Positions 55,977 to 61,165 of a stretch of DNA of 64,000 bases are shown one piece after another; positions within the stretch are counted from its first letter, which is position 1; every line of letters starts with the position of its first letter. The translations under genes were made by a program, and so were the position numbers. The DNA is from Exiguobacterium antarcticum DSM 14480 (GTDB lineage: Bacteria > Bacillota > Bacilli > Exiguobacteriales > Exiguobacteriaceae): the NCBI RefSeq assembly GCF_000685865.1, contig NZ_JMKS01000005.1, forward strand, positions 248,001 through 312,000. Direction: 5' to 3'. Below the pieces are notes generated by a model. That model was not told the DNA's origin and searched no databases. It saw only the letters and a list, made by a program, of their open reading frames with translations.

Positions 55977-56411
55977 ATGAACATTGCTTTGATTGCACAT
56001 GATGAAAAAAAGGACGAAATGATGATGTTTACACGGGCGTATGAAACCTACTTCGCCAAAAATACATTGTATGCGACGGGGACGACGGGGCAACGAATCA
56101 TGGAAGCGACGGCATTATCCGTTCACCGCTGTAAGTCGGGACCACTTGGAGGAGACCAAGAAATCGGTGCGATGGTCGCACGGGGCGAGATTGATATCGT
56201 CATCTTTTTACGGGATCCTTTGACCGCCCAACCCCATGAACCGGATGTCTCAGCCTTGATCCGCTTATGTGACGTCTATGATCTGCCGCTTGCGACGAAT
56301 GTCGGGACAGCTGAAATTTTGATTAATGGTCTGGAGCAAGGTGAGTTTAAATGGCGTGAAATCATTCGAAAACGACATGAAGTGGAACAACAGAAATTTT
56401 TAACCGATTAA
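55977..56411 (+). CDS. mgsA: Methylglyoxal synthase
   Basis: 144 residues; converts dihydroxyacetone phosphate to methylglyoxal. [18 protein letters not shown] is the family N-terminus, catalytic Asp/His residues are in [14 protein letters not shown] and [18 protein letters not shown], and [13 protein letters not shown] closes the phosphate site. GGAAGGGGGA precedes the ATG at 55977. The gene starts just 32 nt after a complete terminator, so its promoter is unclear. Confidence 0.93.
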   Translation: MNIALIAHDEKKDEMMMFTRAYETYFAKNTLYATGTTGQRIMEATALSVHRCKSGPLGGDQEIGAMVARGEIDIVIFLRDPLTAQPHEPDVSALIRLCDVYDLPLATNVGTAEILINGLEQGEFKWREIIRKRHEVEQQKFLTD

Positions 56412-56416
56412 ATCTG

Positions 56417-56431
56417 TGAGAATGCTTCTCA
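56417..56431. promoter_or_regulatory. Fur box 1 (overlaps -35)
   Basis: TGAGAAT-G-CTTCTCA is a 7-1-7 inverted repeat with one mismatch, close to Bacillus Fur boxes of the TGAGAATNATTCTCA form. Confidence 0.6.
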
Positions 56432-56454
56432 TTTTCTATCAAGCATGATATAGT
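56426..56454 (+). promoter_or_regulatory. Candidate promoter of the 51-aa microprotein gene
   Basis: TTCTCA, 17-nt spacer, TATAGT. Flanked by two Fur boxes. Confidence 0.5.
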
Positions 56455-56465
56455 CGTATTGAGGA

Positions 56466-56480
56466 TGATACTGATTATCA
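56466..56480. promoter_or_regulatory. Fur box 2 (downstream of -10)
   Basis: TGATACT-G-ATTATCA matches the 7-1-7 Fur box TGATAATNATTATCA at 14 of 15 positions. Its position near the expected transcription start suits repression. Confidence 0.7.
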
Positions 56481-56508
56481 ATTGCGATAGAAAAGGGTGG
56501 CGAAAACA

Positions 56509-56664
56509 GTGGAAATTATTTTAATGACTGGCGTAACAGTCTTACTTGGTGGCGGCGCAACGTTCCTAGCACACGTAGTGAAAACGGAACGTCGTCATGT
56601 ATCGGCGAATGTTAAAACACATGTAGAACGTGCGACGTATCCATCGTTGCGTCTCGTAAAATAA
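56509..56664 (+). CDS. Putative iron-regulated membrane microprotein (51 aa)
   Basis: Not recognised as a known family. The start is a GTG with AAGGGTGG 8 nt upstream. The N-terminus is one hydrophobic segment (IILMTGVTVLLGGGATFLAHVV), followed by a basic tail KTERRHVSANVKTHVER and the end YPSLRLVK. It has its own promoter, two Fur boxes and a strong terminator. It is unlike the small basic FbpB protein of B. subtilis because of the membrane helix. A role in the iron-limitation response is inferred only from the operators. Confidence 0.7.
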   Translation: MEIILMTGVTVLLGGGATFLAHVVKTERRHVSANVKTHVERATYPSLRLVK

Positions 56665-56679
56665 TTTTTTTGTGACGTG

Positions 56680-56713
56680 CGCCTCTCTTTTCTAAAAAGA
56701 GAGCGTTTTTTTT
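56680..56713 (+). terminator. Intrinsic terminator of the microprotein gene
   Basis: CGCCTCTCTTTT-CT-AAAAAGAGAGCG stem followed by eight T residues. Confidence 0.88.
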
Positions 56714-56793
56714 GTACAATTTTTGATTCTCCCATAATTTTGCGGAAATCCTTTGTTACACTAAAAAAAACAACTTAAGCAGGAGTGATGATG

Positions 56794-57456
56794 ATGCATA
56801 CGATTTATTTAGTGGACGACGAAGTAAACCTGAACCGTGTTTTAGTCAAGTATTTGGAACAAGAAGGTTGGCAAGTTAAATCGTTTACATCAGGAGAAGC
56901 TGCAGCATCGGCCATCATCGAAAAACCTGATTTATGGATACTTGACATCATGTTACCCGACGTAGATGGTTTTCAGTTAATTAAGCGGATTAAAGCCCAT
57001 GATGAGACGACACCCGTCATATTCATCTCGGCTCGTGACGAAGACATCGATAAAATCATTGGACTGGAAATGGGGTCTGACGATTATATAGCCAAACCAT
57101 TTTTACCCCGCGAACTGGTCATTCGTGTGAAGAAAATTCTAGCACGGACCTATGTAACACCCAAAACAGGAGTCATCCGGTACGGAGATTACACGATTTA
57201 TCCCGAAAAACGGATTATTGAAGAAAATGGTCAGGAAATTGATTTGACCTCAAAAGAATATGACTTATTGATTTTATTTGCGACGCAGATTGGGACGCCG
57301 ATGTCCCGGGAGCAAATCCTGATCAGTGTATGGGGCGATGATTATTTCGGATCAGATCGTGTCGTCGATGATCTTGTGCGGCGTGTCCGTAAAAAACTGT
57401 CGAAACTTGAACTGGAGACGATTTATGGGATTGGGTATCGTCTGGTGGCTGCATGA
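56794..57456 (+). CDS. cssR: Secretion-stress response regulator CssR
   Basis: 220-residue OmpR-type regulator. The receiver has the acidic pocket in YLVDDEVNLN, the phosphorylated Asp in WILDIMLPDVDGF and Lys in YIAKPFLPRELV. The winged helix contains LTSKEYDLLILFA and DRVVDDLVRRVRKKL. Similarity to B. subtilis CssR runs throughout, including the IYGIGYRL end. Four start codons occur in a row from a GTG at 56785; CAGGAG is best placed (8 nt) for the ATG at 56794. It is coupled to cssS. CssRS induces HtrA-type proteases on misfolded secreted protein. Confidence 0.92.
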   Translation: MHTIYLVDDEVNLNRVLVKYLEQEGWQVKSFTSGEAAASAIIEKPDLWILDIMLPDVDGFQLIKRIKAHDETTPVIFISARDEDIDKIIGLEMGSDDYIAKPFLPRELVIRVKKILARTYVTPKTGVIRYGDYTIYPEKRIIEENGQEIDLTSKEYDLLILFATQIGTPMSREQILISVWGDDYFGSDRVVDDLVRRVRKKLSKLELETIYGIGYRLVAA

Positions 57457-58826
57457 AAAACCGGAGTTTGGGTTTTCAGATTTGGGCGATGTTCTTACTC
57501 GTCATTGCCACTCTTTCAATCGTCATTTTGGTCGTCATCCGGTCATCCATCGGCAACTTTATCGATGAACAAGTCTATGCGACGCTTGAAAACAGTGAAG
57601 TCTTTTTCTCGGAAGATGCTTCCGTCATCGAGATGCTGCAAGAAAATCCGATTGAATTTGATCGACGCAAACAGGAGTCACGATCCGTCAATGTCTTGTT
57701 GTTATCGAAAAATGGGAAGTTGTATTATGGTGGTGCACCGCAACAGTTAGTGAATCAAATGTATCGGGATGCCATCAATCAAGAGGATAAGATGGAAAAA
57801 TATACGACACGTCTTGACAAGGAAGATGTCTACTACAGTATTCTGAAGATGGAAATAAAGGGTGAGACCTATTACCGGGTCTCGTACGTCTGGGATGCCT
57901 ATCGTCAAGAACTGATTACACAATTATTTTCAAAGATTGGCTGGGTTGTCGCGATTGTCAGTGTCCTGACATTGTTCATCGCTTTTTGGTTAGCTCGCCG
58001 ATTGACGCATCCGTTGATTGAAATCGAAGGGGCGGTCGGGAAAATTGCAGCCCAAAAGTGGGATACTCCGTTGCCACTCGACCGGGGGGACGAAATCGGA
58101 CGGCTGGCCCGCTCGGTGGACGCGATGCGAATGGATTTAGAGAAACAAGACAAAGCACAAAAGTCCTTACTCCAAAACATCTCGCACGATTTAAAAACAC
58201 CGATCATGGTCATTCGTAGTTATGCCCAATCGATTTCGGATGGGATTTATCCAGATGGAGATTTGACGGGGTCCGTCTCTGTCATCGAAGAGGAAGCTGA
58301 ACGGTTAGAGAAGAAAGTAGCTGCCTTGTTGTATGTAACGAAACTCGACTATTTTGAACTGGATCGTTCAAAATGGGATCATGTGGATTTAGATCGGATG
58401 GTTCATCTGCTTCAAAAACGGTTTGTCGGGACAAAAGTGTTGACCTGGAAAATTTCCGGTGAAGCCGGCATCGTCTTAGGGGAAGGTGAACAGTTGCGGG
58501 TCGCACTGGAAAACGTGTTGGACAATGCGATTCGTTATGCAGAGACGACGATTGAGATTCGCTTATCCGGAACAGCAGAGACAGCGACGATTGAAATCGA
58601 AAACGACGGTCCGCCGTTAGAGACGTCGTCACCACTATTCCATCAATTTTCTCGTGGGAAAGAGGGAAAATTTGGTCTTGGTTTGTATATCGTCAAGCGG
58701 ATTGTCGAGCGGCATGAAGGAACAGTGACGATTGAGAATAAGCCGTCGGGAAATGAAAAAGATAAAGTTTGTGTGAAATTTAATTTTCCACGTCATTTTC
58801 AGGAACAGTCAGCTGAAAAAAAATAA
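57453..58826 (+). CDS. cssS: Secretion-stress sensor histidine kinase CssS
   Basis: 457 residues: N-terminal membrane helix (FQIWAMFLLVIATLSIVILVV), extracytoplasmic sensor of about 130 residues, second helix (VVAIVSVLTLFIAFWLA), HAMP, the phospho-acceptor His in LLQNISHDLKTPIMVIRSYA, and ATPase boxes ALENVLDNAIRYAET and GLGLYIVKRIVERH. The pair ISHDLKTP[VI]MVIR...SI.DGI matches CssS. The start overlaps cssR by 4 nt. No htrA target lies in the window. Confidence 0.91.
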   Translation: MKNRSLGFQIWAMFLLVIATLSIVILVVIRSSIGNFIDEQVYATLENSEVFFSEDASVIEMLQENPIEFDRRKQESRSVNVLLLSKNGKLYYGGAPQQLVNQMYRDAINQEDKMEKYTTRLDKEDVYYSILKMEIKGETYYRVSYVWDAYRQELITQLFSKIGWVVAIVSVLTLFIAFWLARRLTHPLIEIEGAVGKIAAQKWDTPLPLDRGDEIGRLARSVDAMRMDLEKQDKAQKSLLQNISHDLKTPIMVIRSYAQSISDGIYPDGDLTGSVSVIEEEAERLEKKVAALLYVTKLDYFELDRSKWDHVDLDRMVHLLQKRFVGTKVLTWKISGEAGIVLGEGEQLRVALENVLDNAIRYAETTIEIRLSGTAETATIEIENDGPPLETSSPLFHQFSRGKEGKFGLGLYIVKRIVERHEGTVTIENKPSGNEKDKVCVKFNFPRHFQEQSAEKK

Positions 58827-58833
58827 GATCTTC

Positions 58834-58863
58834 AAAAACGAGATAGTCATATCTCGTTTTTTA
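58834..58863 (+). terminator. Intrinsic terminator of cssRS
   Basis: AAAACGAGATA-GTCA-TATCTCGTTTT stem with T run. Confidence 0.88.
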
Positions 58864-58945
58864 TTTTGGGAAATAATCCTGACACCTAAACCGAATCGTG
58901 TGGAATTTGATATAACCAACTTAATACAGGAAGGGAGAAATCAAA

Positions 58946-59431
58946 ATGCGACATAAAATTACGGAAGAAACATTAGCACTGATTCCAAAGTACGGTCCGT
59001 ATGGTGAACCACAAACTTTACTTATTCAAGAACAATCAGAAGTTGTATTAGAGGGGCATCCGATCAAGTTGATTGAAGAATCATGTTTGTATTTTGGTTC
59101 ATCGATGCGGGGACGAATCGAGGCGGCACGCCATATTTTGGGGCCGAATCGAAAAACGCCGGTTTTGATTGACTGGAAAGCACAGACAATCTTTTTCCCG
59201 ACGACAGCTAAGGAAAAAGCAGAGTGCATCTGGATCAACTTTAAACAGATGAAAACGGTCCAGAAAATCGGTAAAACCGTCCAAGTTGAGTTTCAGACAG
59301 GACAACGGATTGATACGGATGCTTCTGCCTACAGTATCGAACGACAACGGATTAAAACGTTAGAACTGGCTTACGAAATGCAACGAAGATTTCAAGAAGA
59401 ACGACCAATGACGTTTAATAAAGCACGATAA
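58946..59431 (+). CDS. comK: Competence transcription factor ComK
   Basis: 161 residues. The ComK core is clear: IKLIEESCLYFGSSMRGRIEAAR and KTPVLIDWKAQTIFFPTTA, then ECIWINF, each aligning with B. subtilis ComK (RSCRFFGSSYAGR, PPIMVDPSNQIFLFPT, QCGWIS). ComK activates DNA-uptake and recombination genes, including addBA in B. subtilis, which lies just downstream here. The protein is about 30 residues shorter than the B. subtilis one, mostly at the C-terminus. GGAAGGGAG precedes the ATG. No clear AAAA-N5-TTTT K-box was found upstream. Confidence 0.88.
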   Translation: MRHKITEETLALIPKYGPYGEPQTLLIQEQSEVVLEGHPIKLIEESCLYFGSSMRGRIEAARHILGPNRKTPVLIDWKAQTIFFPTTAKEKAECIWINFKQMKTVQKIGKTVQVEFQTGQRIDTDASAYSIERQRIKTLELAYEMQRRFQEERPMTFNKAR

Positions 59432-59502
59432 GTGGAACAATCTAACAGGAATCATTACTTAACAAAGCGAATAGGAATGAATGAACGAGAGAGAGCCTAA
59501 AG

Positions 59503-59537
59503 GGAGGTGAAGCGGTCAAATGACCGCTGCACAATGA
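59503..59537 (+). promoter_or_regulatory. Hairpin-spaced SD with a 5-codon leader frame
   Basis: SD GGAGGTGA (59503-59510) is followed by a perfect hairpin AGCGGTCA-AA-TGACCGCT (59511-59528), then GCACA and the ATG at 59534. Folding leaves 5 nt between SD and ATG. A competing frame ATG ACC GCT GCA CAA TGA (59520-59537) is 9 nt from the SD, and its stop overlaps the main start (ATGA). Confidence 0.6.
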
Positions 59538-59944
59538 ATGAATCATACGAATGGTTAAACAGAAGAAAATTACAACCTGGATTTGGTGTGAATGGAGGAC
59601 GACGTTTCATCAGTTCGCGAATCGTCCGTCCGGAAAATACACCAGGTAAACGCGTTAAGGGTGTCAAACGAGCCCGTCAACTAATCGTCGATGACGCAGG
59701 AAATCGACGTTGGGTGACGAAACGGATTGTCGTAACAGATGCAGCAAAACATATGACGATCAATCGTCGCACATCCGTTGCCCAAAAAGAAGTAACGGAA
59801 TCCCGTCTGCAACAAGTCAAACAAAAACTGACGTCGAAAAAAGTGCTTTTACCTGTACTGGCGGCAACAGGACTAGCGGTTGCGGGTGGCGTATTGGCAT
59901 ACGTCCTGCGTCGAAAAAAACGAAACACGCCCGAACAGAATTAA
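59534..59944 (+). CDS. Basic tail-anchored membrane protein of unknown function (136 aa)
   Basis: Not recognised. The first 100 residues are very basic and hydrophilic (RRKLQPGFGVNGGRRFISSR; GKRVKGVKRARQL), then comes a single C-terminal membrane helix (VLLPVLAATGLAVAGGVLAYVL) and a short basic end RRKKRNTPEQN. It may bind nucleic acid or acidic lipid at the membrane. A GTG start at 59507 would add nine residues but lacks SD spacing. It lies between comK and a bidirectional terminator; link to competence is only positional. Confidence 0.7.
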   Translation: MNESYEWLNRRKLQPGFGVNGGRRFISSRIVRPENTPGKRVKGVKRARQLIVDDAGNRRWVTKRIVVTDAAKHMTINRRTSVAQKEVTESRLQQVKQKLTSKKVLLPVLAATGLAVAGGVLAYVLRRKKRNTPEQN

Positions 59945-59961
59945 TGAGCTTGTAATAGGTA

Positions 59962-60016
59962 CATGCAAAAAGCCGTGCTCCCCATCAACTGATTGGGGGA
60001 ACACGGCTTTTGCATG
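59962..60016. terminator. Bidirectional terminator
   Basis: CATGCAAAAAGCCGTG..TCCCC / GGGGGA..CACGGCTTTTGCATG, a long stem between convergent genes. Confidence 0.88.
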
Positions 60017-60045
60017 AGTAAACAGTCACAAGACGAATACGTTTT

Positions 60046-60387
60046 TTACAAGAATCGTTTACGAATCGACGTCGCGAGTGCTTTTTCAGAAATCTCTTCT
60101 AATTCTTTTTGGTTGGTCGGATCAAAACTGTCATTGTAGAAACGGCCGACAAACTCTACGCGATCATAATCAAGTTCTTTGAAAATCAAATGTTTATGAT
60201 CATCATAGAAGACAACACGGTAATAATCAGAACCACGTTCAAGCGTAACGAGTGCGCGTATGTGTTCGAGTCGTTTCTGTTCATCGGACTTTTCTTCTTC
60301 GACAGGTTCCTCTGTCGTTTTGGCAGCCTCTGCTTGTTCGAGGGCACTCTTTACCAATTCACTCTTTTTATCTTGTTCTTCAGTCAT
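60046..60387 (-). CDS. Acidic protein of unknown function (113 aa)
   Basis: Not recognised. An acidic, low-complexity N-terminal half (TEEPVEEEKSDEQKRLEHIR) is followed by a beta-rich half (SDYYRVVFYDDHKHLIFKEL) and a helical end SEKALATSIRKRFL. The frame opens at 60402; GGAGG lies 9-10 nt before the ATG at 60387. There is no membrane segment. It is followed by a shared terminator. Probably a genuine cytoplasmic protein. Confidence 0.7.
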   Translation of the reverse strand: MTEEQDKKSELVKSALEQAEAAKTTEEPVEEEKSDEQKRLEHIRALVTLERGSDYYRVVFYDDHKHLIFKELDYDRVEFVGRFYNDSFDPTNQKELEEISEKALATSIRKRFL

Positions 60388-60446
60388 AGTTATCGCCTCC
60401 ACTTTTCATTTTACATTGAAATGTACCGATGAGAAAGAAAAATCCC

Positions 60447-60827
60447 TTATCCGTCTTGATGAGCATCGCAAATCCGAAGAACATTCATTGCACCAATCCG
60501 AAGACGTTCGATTAAAAGAGCAGCGGCTTCTTGATTTTGGATCGTCTCCTCGATGGCAGCAGTCATCAGTTCGATCCATCGTTCAGCATGCACACGTCTG
60601 ATCGGTAAAAGACGATGAATCATCGCCAGGTTCATCCGTTCATCGTACAACTCATACTGCTTTGGACCACCCGTGAGCTGAGTCAAAAAAACGATTTGTG
60701 CGTGCTCGACACGTTGTCGATCAGCAGGGAATAAGGGACGGAGAAGGTCATCGACATAAACACGTTCATAAAACCGCATAACAAGTTGTTCGATTGCTGG
60801 TTGTTTTCCGAGTTTCTCGTAGAGCAT
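60447..60827 (-). CDS. Truncated haemoglobin (group II type)
   Basis: 126 residues with a 2-on-2 globin fold. The N-terminal LYEKLGKQPAIEQLVMRFYERV, then LLRPLFPADR, and the middle LTGGPKQYELYDERMN are typical. The proximal His is in AMIHRLLPI, and ERWIELMTAAIEE completes helix G. Group II proteins bind O2/NO and help against nitrosative or oxidative stress. The frame opens at 60845; GAGGG precedes the ATG at 60827. In B. subtilis the homologue YjbI sits elsewhere (next to yjbH). Confidence 0.85.
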   Translation of the reverse strand: MLYEKLGKQPAIEQLVMRFYERVYVDDLLRPLFPADRQRVEHAQIVFLTQLTGGPKQYELYDERMNLAMIHRLLPIRRVHAERWIELMTAAIEETIQNQEAAALLIERLRIGAMNVLRICDAHQDG

Positions 60828-61162
60828 GAATGTCCCTCTTTCCATTAACTATTCCTTTGAAATACATTATTATCTCAATCTTTACCCGCTTTTTGCAACT
60901 ACTGACCAAAAGTTAAGGAATCTAATCGTTTCATCAAGGAAACCTTCGTTTCAAACCGGACGTTTGTTCGTATTTATGCGATAATCATACATATAAGAAA
61001 AAATGACGTGAAGCGACAACTCATGTCGCATTAACTAATAAAGGAAGTACTCGCAGCATCCGAACACAAACAGCAACGCAAACATTCGCCGACACTATAC
61101 AAAGGAGGTGAAGGCCGGCTCCTCCCAAGACGGAAGTCAGGGAGCTACGCCGGCTGGAAACT
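60828..61162. other. Intergenic and leader region upstream of addB
   Basis: About 335 bp. No supportable gene. It holds an AT-rich promoter-like zone (about 60965-61000: TTTGTTC, TACATATAAG), a small hairpin GCGACA-actca-TGTCGC at 61013-61029, and the far-spaced addB ribosome site with its intervening hairpin at 61101-61154. Confidence 0.45.
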
Positions 61163-61165
61163 ATG
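61101..61165 (+). promoter_or_regulatory. Hairpin-spaced SD of addB
   Basis: A near-perfect SD AAAGGAGGTGA (61101-61111) lies 51 nt before the ATG at 61163. Between them is an inverted repeat GCCGGC (61114-61119) / GCCGGC (61149-61154) with an inner CTCCC/GGGAG stem. Folding leaves about 10 nt between SD and ATG. No ATG, GTG or TTG lies at normal distance from the SD in any frame. Confidence 0.6.
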
